NCBI RefSeq assembly: GCF_001605725.1
Contig: NZ_CP011530.1
Location: 3,844,001-3,908,000 of the forward strand
Reading direction: 5' to 3'
Source of the DNA: Mycobacteroides immunogenum
Lineage (GTDB): Bacteria > Actinomycetota > Actinomycetes > Mycobacteriales > Mycobacteriaceae
Length of the DNA: 64,000 nucleotides
The notes beneath the pieces are model-generated. The model saw only the letters and a list, made by a program, of their open reading frames with translations, searched no databases and was not told where the DNA came from. The position numbers and the translations under genes are program-made. Positions 7,844 to 14,418 of the stretch are shown one piece after another. Position 1 is the stretch's first letter, and the number at the start of each line of letters is the position of its first letter.

Positions 7844-8226
7844 GCCGCCCGACCTCCGCTCTGCTGCGGCGTCGAGGTGTAGGTGTCGATGTATGACTTG
7901 AGCAGTGGCGCATGGCGTTTGCACCACACTGACACCGAGCCCACGATGATCTGCGAGGACTGATCGAGGCTGTAGCCGCGTGCCAAGAGCGCCCGGTATG
8001 AGTACCGGATACCCCCGAAAGTGGGCTGCGCGTCCAGCTCGTTGCACACCCGCCAACCGCTGGTGGCCACGAAGTCATCAGTCACCGGGTCGGCGTGCGA
8101 GGGTGGTGAGGCCAGCAGCATCGCCGCGAGCGCTGCGATAGCAGCCAGGGCCACGGTGATCTTGTCGTAGCCGCTTACGCGGCGCCGTCGGCGCACGCGT
8201 GGCCTGCTCGGGATATGTTGGGTCAT
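7840..8226 (-). CDS. Secreted DUF732-like protein
   Basis: 128 residues: Arg-rich n-region, hydrophobic segment (ITVALAAIAALAAMLLASPP) and an SHADPV cleavage-like site, so an exported protein. The mature part (DPVTDDFVATSGWRVCNELD, then PTFGGI and two conserved Cys) matches the mycobacterial DUF732 family, small secreted proteins of unknown function. Prophage B carries a homologue in the same place (60729-61103). It is the first gene after the hairpin at 8260-8300. Confidence 0.8.
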   Translation of the reverse strand: MTQHIPSRPRVRRRRRVSGYDKITVALAAIAALAAMLLASPPSHADPVTDDFVATSGWRVCNELDAQPTFGGIRYSYRALLARGYSLDQSSQIIVGSVSVWCKRHAPLLKSYIDTYTSTPQQSGGRAA

Positions 8227-8259
8227 GCCAAGTCCTCTCAGTGGGATTGGTTGGTAGGG

Positions 8260-8300
8260 GACGCTGGCGGTTTCTGTTTGGCGACGTGACCGCCAGCGTC
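8260..8300 (-). terminator. 12-bp perfect hairpin upstream of DUF732 gene
   Basis: GACGCTGGCGGT (8260-8271) pairs with ACCGCCAGCGTC (8289-8300) around a 17-base loop. It lies between the antirepressor stop and the DUF732 start. The leftward transcript lacks a U-run after the stem, whereas the rightward strand has a T-rich flank, so it may be a rightward terminator, an attenuator or a processing site. A near copy is found at 61138-61179. Confidence 0.6.
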
Positions 8301-8328
8301 TTTACTTATTCAGTTGTGAGACTTGCGA

Positions 8329-9099
8329 TTACTTGGGCTTGCCGCCCAGGCGTTTGGTGATGAGTTCCATTCCACGGGGCAAGATGCGCAGGGTGTAGTG
8401 GGCACAACTGCCCCATGAATGAGCCACGACGTGCTCGTGCGCTTGGAAATAGTGAGCGAACTGTGCGTAGTGGTCGTACTGCATGGCCCCGCACGGGGCA
8501 TGCTTGGCGAAGAGCAGCCGTTCGTCGACGAGCCACTGGCGCAACTCACGCTCGCGCATACCGAGCAGCTTGGCCGCTTCTCGGATCAGCCGAGCCCCAC
8601 CCTGGGCGGTGAGGTAGGTGTCCGCAAGGTCGGCCTTCGGCTCCAGCTCGGCGATCAGGGCATCCTTGGCCTCGATCATCCGCTGAGCTTCGAGCACGGC
8701 GGCCGCGAGCAAGTCGGGGCCCGAGAGCGCAGGAGCAGCGGTTGCGGTCTCGGCCTCTCGCGTCTTGATGACGAAATAGGTCTGTGCGGCGGCAATCTCA
8801 GGCTTGCGTGGGTCGCCATTGAGCGCTACGAGATAGCAGGCGTATCGCGACAGGTGATAGTCCTCGGCAGGCTTTGTACCAGTGATTTTGGTGGCGCCAA
8901 CGAAATTCACCACCGGGTCTGTGCCCGAGTTATTGCAGGACATCTTTGCGCGGCTGATCGCGGCAACGAAGTTGCGCCAGTCCGCACCGTATCCAAATGG
9001 CGCCATCAGATCGCGCGCCGACCAGTACTCGCGGCCGTTTGGGGTGACGTGGCGTAGGGCATCGAATGGGGCGACCGATACCGCCAGGCTCCCGCTCAT
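8329..9099 (-). CDS. Phage antirepressor (N-terminal BRO/DinD-like, C-terminal KilAC)
   Basis: 256 residues. The N-terminal half contains REYWSARDLMAPFGYG, WRNFVAAISRA and YHLSRYACYLVALNGDP, as in DinD/BRO-type domains. Residues about 160-256 (QGGARLIREAAKLLGMRERE onward, with YTLRILPRGMELITKRLGG) match the KilAC/ANT DNA-binding domain. Antirepressors counter the immunity repressor at induction. It overlaps the excisionase-like gene by four bases. Confidence 0.85.
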   Translation of the reverse strand: MSGSLAVSVAPFDALRHVTPNGREYWSARDLMAPFGYGADWRNFVAAISRAKMSCNNSGTDPVVNFVGATKITGTKPAEDYHLSRYACYLVALNGDPRKPEIAAAQTYFVIKTREAETATAAPALSGPDLLAAAVLEAQRMIEAKDALIAELEPKADLADTYLTAQGGARLIREAAKLLGMRERELRQWLVDERLLFAKHAPCGAMQYDHYAQFAHYFQAHEHVVAHSWGSCAHYTLRILPRGMELITKRLGGKPK

Positions 9100-9395
9100 G
9101 CGCTGATCAGCTTTCGACGGGACCGCGCAGACAGACCGAGTGCTGACGGATCCGCCACCGGCGCAGGTGCAGGATCAGCGGCCGGTGCGGGGTCAGCGAT
9201 GGGTGCGGCCACGTTGGTGCACTTCGCGATCAACGCGTCGAGCTGGTCGCGAGTGAGCCGCCATTCGCGTCCGACACGGTAGCCGACAAGTTCACCACGG
9301 TTCAGCCGCTCACGGAGCCACCGCTCGGGGTGCTTCCAGTGCTTGGGGAGCGCTGCGGCTGCGACTTCGGCCAGTGAGAATGTCTCGACGTTCAT
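9096..9395 (-). CDS. Excisionase-like MerR-type HTH protein
   Basis: 99 residues. Residues 4-58 (FSLAEVAAAALPKHWKHPER, then VGYRVGREWRLTRDQLDALI) form the winged-helix typical of phage excisionases and helix-turn-helix domain 17 proteins. A Pro/Ala repeat (ADPAPAADPAPAPVADP) links to a basic tail. Expected to direct excision with the integrase at 12645 and to repress early genes. Four-base overlaps on both sides. Confidence 0.8.
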   Translation of the reverse strand: MNVETFSLAEVAAAALPKHWKHPERWLRERLNRGELVGYRVGREWRLTRDQLDALIAKCTNVAAPIADPAPAADPAPAPVADPSALGLSARSRRKLISA

Positions 9396-9673
9396 GCGGT
9401 AGCCCGGCGCTTCCGGCCGCTAGTGACGGCGGGGATTCTCTTGACCTTGGTCATCGGCTCCACGACAAGCTGATGCATCGGGACGCCGAACGTCCGGCAC
9501 ATCGCGTCAATCAGGGTGGGCGTGGCCCGCCCCTTCCAGTCTTTGTCGAACGCGTCGTAAACAACCGAGTTGCTGACTTTGATGGCTCGGGACAGTTGGG
9601 CGGCCGTCTCAATTCCGTTGACGGCCAATGTGTTTTGGACTCCCTGGGGGAGCCACTCCAGTCCGTAACTCAC
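9392..9673 (-). CDS. Cro-like helix-turn-helix protein
   Basis: 93 residues starting at GTG 9673. AAQLSRAIKVSNSVVYDAFD is a canonical HTH, followed by TPTLIDAMCRTFGVPMHQLV, the usual XRE-family C-terminal helices. It is the first gene of the leftward early operon, divergent from the repressor at 9810, the position of Cro in temperate phages. A TAGTCT hexamer lies seven bases upstream of the GTG, so this transcript may be leaderless too. Confidence 0.75.
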   Translation of the reverse strand: MSYGLEWLPQGVQNTLAVNGIETAAQLSRAIKVSNSVVYDAFDKDWKGRATPTLIDAMCRTFGVPMHQLVVEPMTKVKRIPAVTSGRKRRATA

Positions 9674-9809
9674 AGCTGGAAGACTAGCATCGCGTTACGG
9701 AATTCCAGCACTATTTTGCGGAAAGTCACGATTTGGAGAGCGCCGTTTGCCGCATTTCAGCACGTCAGCTCGATTGACGAGTTCCGGAAATCCGGGATAG
9801 CATTCGGGC
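9674..9809. promoter_or_regulatory. Divergent operator/promoter region of prophage A
   Basis: 136 bases separate the divergent Cro-like and repressor genes. It holds GGAATTCC (9699-9706 area), GTTCCGGAAATCC near 9781 and CGTTTGCCGCA near 9744, short palindromic or shared motifs that are candidate operators. Both flanking genes start with GTG right at the edge of the region with no Shine-Dalgarno visible. Confidence 0.55.
9774..9803 (+). promoter_or_regulatory. Repressor promoter (TTGACG - 18 bp - TAGCAT)
   Basis: TTGACG at 9774-9779 and TAGCAT at 9798-9803 are a near-consensus SigA pair. Six bases after the -10 hexamer is the GTG of the repressor at 9810, so transcription would begin at the start codon. 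Leaderless repressor transcripts are common in mycobacteria and their phages. Confidence 0.7.
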
Positions 9810-10205
9810 GTGCCGAGAACCGATCGCAGAGGGCGCGACCTCAAGACGTTCTTGCAAGCCGAGATCGTCGGCGCTGACGTTCGTGTCACCGAAGTGCACG
9901 AAGCCGCAGGACTCAGCCCATTTCAATATCGCGGAGACAACCGGACAACGGGCCGCAGAGACGCCGAAGACTTTCCGAACGCAGAGGAGTTGCGGCAGAT
10001 CGCCGCTTACTACAAGCTCGGAGACGACGGCTTCATCAACCTGCAGGTTGAATTCGGGATCATCGGACCACAGCCAGGCTTCCCCGGATTCACTGGGGGT
10101 ACCGAGAGTGCCCCAAAAGCGCAGGGCCGCACCACGACTAAGACGCGGCCCCGGAAAACTCCTGTCCATCGGGACGTATACGACCCTGCGACTGACGCCC
10201 CGTAA
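9810..10205 (+). CDS. Immunity repressor
   Basis: 131 residues starting at GTG. Residues 8-80 (GRDLKTFLQAEIVGADVRVT, then VHEAAGLSPFQYRGDN and FPNAEELRQIAAYYKLGDDG) fit a family of small mycobacteriophage immunity repressors with a single HTH. The basic Pro/Thr-rich tail is probably unstructured. Divergent from the Cro-like gene and leaderless. Its last 68 bases overlap the convergent membrane-protein gene. Confidence 0.7.
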   Translation: MPRTDRRGRDLKTFLQAEIVGADVRVTEVHEAAGLSPFQYRGDNRTTGRRDAEDFPNAEELRQIAAYYKLGDDGFINLQVEFGIIGPQPGFPGFTGGTESAPKAQGRTTTKTRPRKTPVHRDVYDPATDAP

Positions 10206-10923
10206 CCCGATTCTTCGTTAGCCAAGACTGGGCCAAGATCGCCGCATATCCAGCCCCGCACAGGCAGGCCGGCACCCATACGGCAAGCGACGCTCCCGAG
10301 GTGTCCTGCATTGCCGCTGGTAGCAGGGTCGTCGCAATCCGGGCGAGGCAGGCAACGATCCCCGCGCCAGCCGCCAGCATGTACGCCGCAGATAGTCCGC
10401 GGATTGATGGCTCGTGCCACATCGGTATGAGGGCGAGCACGCTGTACCCCAGCAGGTAAATCAAGGTGCCGCATATCACCCACCAGTAGGCATTGAGCCA
10501 CCAGTCAGTCGGGGCGCGAAAAAAGTCGGCACGGTATTCCTGCGCACCTGGCCCGAATGTGAATAGCGCCAACATGATCGGAAGGCTTATCGTCGCAGGT
10601 AATTCGATGTGCAACCGGAATCGGCGCGTTAACTGCTGCCGATCTAGCCGCAGGAGCATGTGGTACACGATGGCCGAGGCGGCCACGATATAGAGGTCAT
10701 GCGCTAACAAATCCTCAAGATTCCAGCAGCCGGTGAGCGCGTGTGGGGCGAGGCCGATAGTACTTGAGGCCAGCGGAGACATCAGGAATAGTGCTGCGGC
10801 CTGTAGGGCAATGTTGAGGGTGGCAGCAACTTCCATTCGCCGGGTCCATGTCACCCTCCGTATCCATAGCGACCAGCAGATGGTCGCCACGGTGAACGTG
10901 ATGAGGGCAGCGTGCATTGACAT
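10138..10923 (-). CDS. Polytopic membrane protein, MAB_1171c-like
   Basis: 261 residues with about seven hydrophobic segments (first MHAALITFTVATICWSLWI; last near LAVWVPACLCGAGYAAILAQ). The layout and the neighbouring XRE regulator resemble the actinobacterial MAB_1171c/DUF6545 family of putative transporters; this assignment is from memory of the family pattern. It diverges from the MmyB-like regulator at 11117. No transport or enzymatic motif can be named. Located in the lysogeny-accessory zone between repressor and integrase. Confidence 0.65.
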   Translation of the reverse strand: MSMHAALITFTVATICWSLWIRRVTWTRRMEVAATLNIALQAAALFLMSPLASSTIGLAPHALTGCWNLEDLLAHDLYIVAASAIVYHMLLRLDRQQLTRRFRLHIELPATISLPIMLALFTFGPGAQEYRADFFRAPTDWWLNAYWWVICGTLIYLLGYSVLALIPMWHEPSIRGLSAAYMLAAGAGIVACLARIATTLLPAAMQDTSGASLAVWVPACLCGAGYAAILAQSWLTKNRVTGRQSQGRIRPDGQEFSGAAS

Positions 10924-11116
10924 ACCTCCTGAACGGAGCGGATGGGAGAGGTTCTAACGAATCACCGGAAACCGGAGGGTGTGGGCTCGCTCAGCAAGCC
11001 AATTATTCAGGTGCTCAACATCTCTCGGTTCCCCCCTGAGTCGTGCGAGATTCGGATTTACAGCCAATCATCAGGCTGAGGTATCGGTCAAGCTCTTGAG
11101 TGTTTACGTTTGTTGT

Positions 11117-11830
11117 ATGTTCGCAGGCAATGATCTTGGGTCATTCTTGCGTGCTGCGCGCGGTCGACGTGGTACAAGCCAGCGGGAGCTCGCGGACCTG
11201 ACCGGCTACTCGGCATCTTGGGTGCGGCAGGTCGAGTCCAACAGTCACGTACCGCCAGCAACAGCACTCGCCGCCATTTCGCGCGCGCTGGGGTTATCGT
11301 CATGGGAATCGCACTACTTACATGCACTCGGGGGCAAGATGGCTACGGAGACCGCAATGCCAATGCCGGATATCCGCAGGTACATACAGGCAGTCAACCC
11401 GCATCCCGCGGCATGGATGAGCGCGGGGTGGACGGTCGAGGAAGCAAATGATGAATTCATGCGCCTGTTCAAGGGTGTGTGGATCACGCCCAACCTGGTG
11501 CACTGGCATTACCACTCAACCAAGGCGCTCGATGTAATCCAGAACTGGGACGAGACCTCGGAATGGTGCGTCGGCCTGTTGCGTTTCGGACTGGCCGCAG
11601 CACCGAGCGACCTTGGGTTACAGTCGGTTGTGCGTAGCCTCATGCCGATCAAAGTATTTAAGCGGCAATGGGATTCGCAGATAATACCGATCGACCCCGC
11701 GACGCGACCGTGGGTTCTGCGCGACCTCGACACCGAAGATATCGTGACGGTCGATATGAGGGCGTGGCGCTCATCGATGCATGATGGCGTTCTACTGTTC
11801 GGGGCAGTTATCGATCGCCAAGCCAGCTGA
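11117..11830 (+). CDS. MmyB-like XRE transcriptional regulator
   Basis: 237 residues from ATG 11117, where the HTH starts cleanly (FLRAARGRRGTSQRELADLT, then YSASWVRQVESNSHVPPAT). The C-terminal 150 residues (LVHWHYHSTKALDVIQNWDE onward) resemble the MmyB ligand-binding/PAS-like domain. Regulators of this class are usually autoregulatory or control an adjacent gene, here the divergent membrane protein. It is convergent with the hydrolase gene and overlaps it by 23 bases. A longer open frame upstream lacks a plausible start. Confidence 0.75.
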   Translation: MFAGNDLGSFLRAARGRRGTSQRELADLTGYSASWVRQVESNSHVPPATALAAISRALGLSSWESHYLHALGGKMATETAMPMPDIRRYIQAVNPHPAAWMSAGWTVEEANDEFMRLFKGVWITPNLVHWHYHSTKALDVIQNWDETSEWCVGLLRFGLAAAPSDLGLQSVVRSLMPIKVFKRQWDSQIIPIDPATRPWVLRDLDTEDIVTVDMRAWRSSMHDGVLLFGAVIDRQAS

Positions 11831-12587
11831 GCACAGCGTCGCCTACACGCGGATCAAACGCGACGGTGATCGCCTGACGCTCAGTGGGCAGCTCCACGAA
11901 TTCCGTTGGTCCACCTAAATTTTCGGAAACCTCCCGCCCGAAATCGATGGACACGTAGAAGTCGCCGGTGCCATGAACGATGAGAGTCGGGCAGGTGATT
12001 TCGTGCAGTTGATCTACGAATCTGGGGCGGGTTGCGAGGGCGGTCGCGGCAGGGCGATAGTCACGCCACGCGGACGACTGCCACCGCCGCAGCAGATCGG
12101 CGGCGTCCTCCGGGCTGCCACCGGTCGCATACTGCGCGACGAGGTGATAGACCTCCGGGTCCGGACCTAGTGTGCACCAAACGTCCATGGACGCATCCAG
12201 TGCGGCATTCTCGCTGTCGGAAGCGGCATCTGCGGTCGGTCCGATCAGGATCAGTCGGTCGACACGCTCCGGCGCAGCGAGCGCGGTACGCAGGGCAACC
12301 ACGGCGCCCTGGCCCTCGCCTAGGAACGTGAAGTGTTCAACGCCAAGCTGATCCATCAAGCCGAGGGCGTCTTGCGCCACGTCAAGGTAGTCATAGGGCT
12401 GCCGGTCGTAGACGGTTTGACCGTGGCCGCGCAGATCGAACGCGATCACTCTGCCTGGCAAGCGCTTCGTCAGCTTGTCCAACGAAACGACATCCATCAG
12501 CGTCGCATGCGTCGCCAGGATCACGGGGCCATCTGCCCCGTTGTCGGTGTAGTGGATGGACTGCCCATTCACATCGATGTTCGGCAC
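11808..12587 (-). CDS. Alpha/beta-hydrolase fold protein with degenerate active site
   Basis: 259 residues with an intact hydrolase scaffold (GRVIAFDLRGHGQT, LGLMDQLGVEHFTFLGEGQG, CPTLIVHGTGDFY). The nucleophile elbow expected as GxSxG reads G90-E-G-Q-G94, so the serine position is Gly92 (codon GGC at 12312-12314). The acidic residue Asp209 is kept but no histidine is present where one is expected near residue 240. It is therefore probably not a serine hydrolase; a binding or sensor role is possible. GTG start. Confidence 0.75.
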   Translation of the reverse strand: MPNIDVNGQSIHYTDNGADGPVILATHATLMDVVSLDKLTKRLPGRVIAFDLRGHGQTVYDRQPYDYLDVAQDALGLMDQLGVEHFTFLGEGQGAVVALRTALAAPERVDRLILIGPTADAASDSENAALDASMDVWCTLGPDPEVYHLVAQYATGGSPEDAADLLRRWQSSAWRDYRPAATALATRPRFVDQLHEITCPTLIVHGTGDFYVSIDFGREVSENLGGPTEFVELPTERQAITVAFDPRVGDAVLSWLGDR

Positions 12588-12644
12588 CGGGCAAGTCTGC
12601 CCTACGACGCGCCTCTTGTGGTGCCGATTACCCGCGAAGGTCAG

Positions 12645-13730
12645 TTAAGCCAGCGCCCTCTCCATCACCTCGGCCGCAGCCCGCATCGAGGACCGATCAA
12701 GGTGCCCATACGTATTGACCGTTGTGGTGATGGACTCATGCCCGAGGTGCCGCTGGATGACCGGCAGCGGAACGCCGGCCGCGATGAGCCACGACGCGCA
12801 GGTGTGCCGCATATCGTGAATCCTTGGCCGCGGGTCAAGCTCAGCTCGCTCGACGGCCGGCGTCCAGACGTTTGCGCGGAAGTTCACAGCACGCACCGGG
12901 CCACCCTCGGCACGTCGACCTCGCCCGGGGTTGGTGAACAGCCACTCCCCTGAGTAGTCGAGTTTCTCAAGCACCGACCCGGGAACGTTGATCGTGCGGA
13001 CCGACCGCTTCGTCTTCGGTGGTCCGATGCGGTATCCGTGGTTGTCGCGCCTCCACGCCCGCGTGATGCGGACGGTTCCAGCGTCGCGGTCCACGTCCGA
13101 GGGCTTGAGGGCACTTACCTCACCCCAACGGGCTCCGGAGGTGACCAGGAACTCGGGCAGTGGGCGCCATGGCTCGGTGACCTGCTCGTTGAGATGGGCG
13201 AATTCGCTCTTGGTGAGGAAGACCATTTCGTGACCAATGCCGCGCGGCAGGCGGGTCCGGTCGGCCGGATTGCTGGCGATCTTCCCCGCAGCCACCGCCG
13301 TCGCCAGCGCGGCCGAGAGGAAGCCGTGCTTATTGGCGACGGTCTTGGCGGCGTGCTTATCTCCCAACGATTGCACCCACAGCGAGACGTCCTCCCGCGA
13401 CAGTGCCTCTAGAGGCATCGCACCGAATGCGGGCTCGATGTCGTTCTTGAGATACCCGAGGTAGTCCTGAACGGTCCGTTGATCCACACCGGTCAGGTGC
13501 TCGATGTGATGCGTCACCCACTTCCCGACAGTCAGGCCTGAGCGTGGTTCGGGTAGCGCAATGTTGTGCATCTGGAGTGCCCGCTCTGCGCCGTGGGCGT
13601 CAACGAGCGTTCGGAACGCATCGGCGGCCCCTGAGCTCTCAAAAGTCAGCGAGAACTGGCGGCCGCCCATGCGGTAGAGCACGTCCCAGCATTCGCCGGA
13701 CTTGAGCGACCGCGTACGAATCGACGCCAT
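12645..13730 (-). CDS. int: Tyrosine integrase
   Basis: 361 residues from ATG 13730. An N-terminal arm-binding region, a SAM-like core-binding domain (about 65-165) and a C-terminal catalytic domain carry R201 (TSGARWGE), K239/K241, H305 and R308 (IHDMRHT), H331 (HLGHES) and Y341 (NTYGH). It would integrate and excise prophage A by recombination at the adjacent tmRNA-type site. ATG 13742 is an alternative start. Candidate arm sites overlap its start region. Confidence 0.95.
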   Translation of the reverse strand: MASIRTRSLKSGECWDVLYRMGGRQFSLTFESSGAADAFRTLVDAHGAERALQMHNIALPEPRSGLTVGKWVTHHIEHLTGVDQRTVQDYLGYLKNDIEPAFGAMPLEALSREDVSLWVQSLGDKHAAKTVANKHGFLSAALATAVAAGKIASNPADRTRLPRGIGHEMVFLTKSEFAHLNEQVTEPWRPLPEFLVTSGARWGEVSALKPSDVDRDAGTVRITRAWRRDNHGYRIGPPKTKRSVRTINVPGSVLEKLDYSGEWLFTNPGRGRRAEGGPVRAVNFRANVWTPAVERAELDPRPRIHDMRHTCASWLIAAGVPLPVIQRHLGHESITTTVNTYGHLDRSSMRAAAEVMERALA

Positions 13731-13794
13731 GCAACGGACCATATCACCGAAAGGTGTTGCATATGGCGTTGCATGGCGTCGCGTGATTGCATTA
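13727..13794. repeat. Inverted/direct repeats, candidate integrase arm sites
   Basis: CCATGCAAC at 13727-13735 is the exact reverse complement of GTTGCATGG at 13768-13776. GTTGCATATGG at 13756-13766 and ATTGCATTA at 13786-13794 are further related copies. Their position between integrase start and attachment core suits arm-type integrase sites or an autoregulatory operator. Confidence 0.5.
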
Positions 13795-13819
13795 CTGCTG
13801 TTCAAGGCGTATTTAATTG

Positions 13820-13862
13820 TGGAGCTGCCGGGAATTGAACCCGCCCGTGACCTGCGGTTATG
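13820..13862 (-). other. Attachment core with tmRNA-like 3' end
   Basis: On the minus strand GGGTTCAATTCCCGGCAGCTCC gives a T-loop (TTCAATT) flanked by GGG/CCC and the acceptor strand CAGCTCC A, as at the 3' end of tmRNA (ssrA). No 5' half can be found upstream, since the WXG100 gene occupies that space, so this is only a 3' fragment. Several mycobacteriophage groups integrate into ssrA. It lies immediately beside the integrase. Confidence 0.65.
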
Positions 13863-14097
13863 CACCCCGACCAGGGTTTTGGCGATTCTCGGACGTTTTC
13901 GCTGACTCTCGCCACCTGCGGTTGTCCGGGGCAGTGTTGACCACGTCAACAACCGGCGCACCGCTCACTACCGGCCCGACTCCCCTCACGGCACCACGGA
14001 ACGGCGGTACGTACCGACCAGCAAGGCACCCAAGCATGTTGCTAGACCTCGGTGTAACGTTCTGCCTATCTTTTAGCTAGGGGCCGCTGGGGGTGCG
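13863..14097. other. Non-coding spacer between att core and toxin cassette
   Basis: No supportable gene in 235 bases. A CTGCGGTTATG/CTGCGGTTGTC near-repeat (13852 and 13916) is present. The end contains TATCTT at 14067-14072 and a G-run (14082-14093) that can serve as a promoter -10 and ribosome site for the WXG100 gene. Confidence 0.45.
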
Positions 14098-14412
14098 ATG
14101 ACCGGACATCTACAAGTCAATCCCGAGTTGCTGCACCGTTCCGCCGACGAGATGGATCGGCTGCTGGCCGCGCACCGCGCCGCCCACGCCAAGGCACACG
14201 CGGCGATCAGTGCGGCCATGTCCGGGTGGGTTGGTGGTGCGGCCTCGGCGCTCAGTAGTGAGTCGACTGGATGGCAGGGCCATTCCAAGCATGTCGAGAA
14301 CGAGGCCACCCATTACCGCGACGCGTTCGATCAGATCGGGTACGCCTTCGCCGGGATGGAAGAACAGAACGCCGTGAACATCCTGGGCAGCCGACCGCAG
14401 GCCAAGGCGTAA
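14098..14412 (+). CDS. WXG100 (ESAT-6-like) protein
   Basis: 104 residues, two predicted helices with the central turn SGWVGGAASAL, whose W-V-G is the WXG motif. Such proteins are exported by type VII (ESX) secretion, usually as heterodimers. It is the first gene of a rightward operon, six bases before the toxin gene, and its likely partner is the WXG-type N-terminus of that toxin. No clear YxxxD/E export signal is visible in its tail. Confidence 0.85.
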   Translation: MTGHLQVNPELLHRSADEMDRLLAAHRAAHAKAHAAISAAMSGWVGGAASALSSESTGWQGHSKHVENEATHYRDAFDQIGYAFAGMEEQNAVNILGSRPQAKA

Positions 14413-14418
14413 CCCGTC

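Larger units (their letters stand above)
1..13862. mobile_element. Prophage A, right end (left end outside window)
   Basis: Replication/recombination, immunity and integrase genes in the order typical of mycobacteriophage right arms, read leftward from an integrase at 12645-13730 next to a tmRNA-like attachment core. No terminase or structural genes of this element are in the window, so they must lie to the left. It has its own YqaJ, annealing protein, DUF732, antirepressor, excisionase and repressor, all duplicated in function by prophage B, so the two modules belong to different phages. Confidence 0.8.

Noticed and set aside
13820..14190. Complete tmRNA gene
   Set aside because: Only the 3' T-arm and acceptor strand are present; no matching 5' acceptor strand or tag-coding segment, and the WXG100 gene occupies the space.
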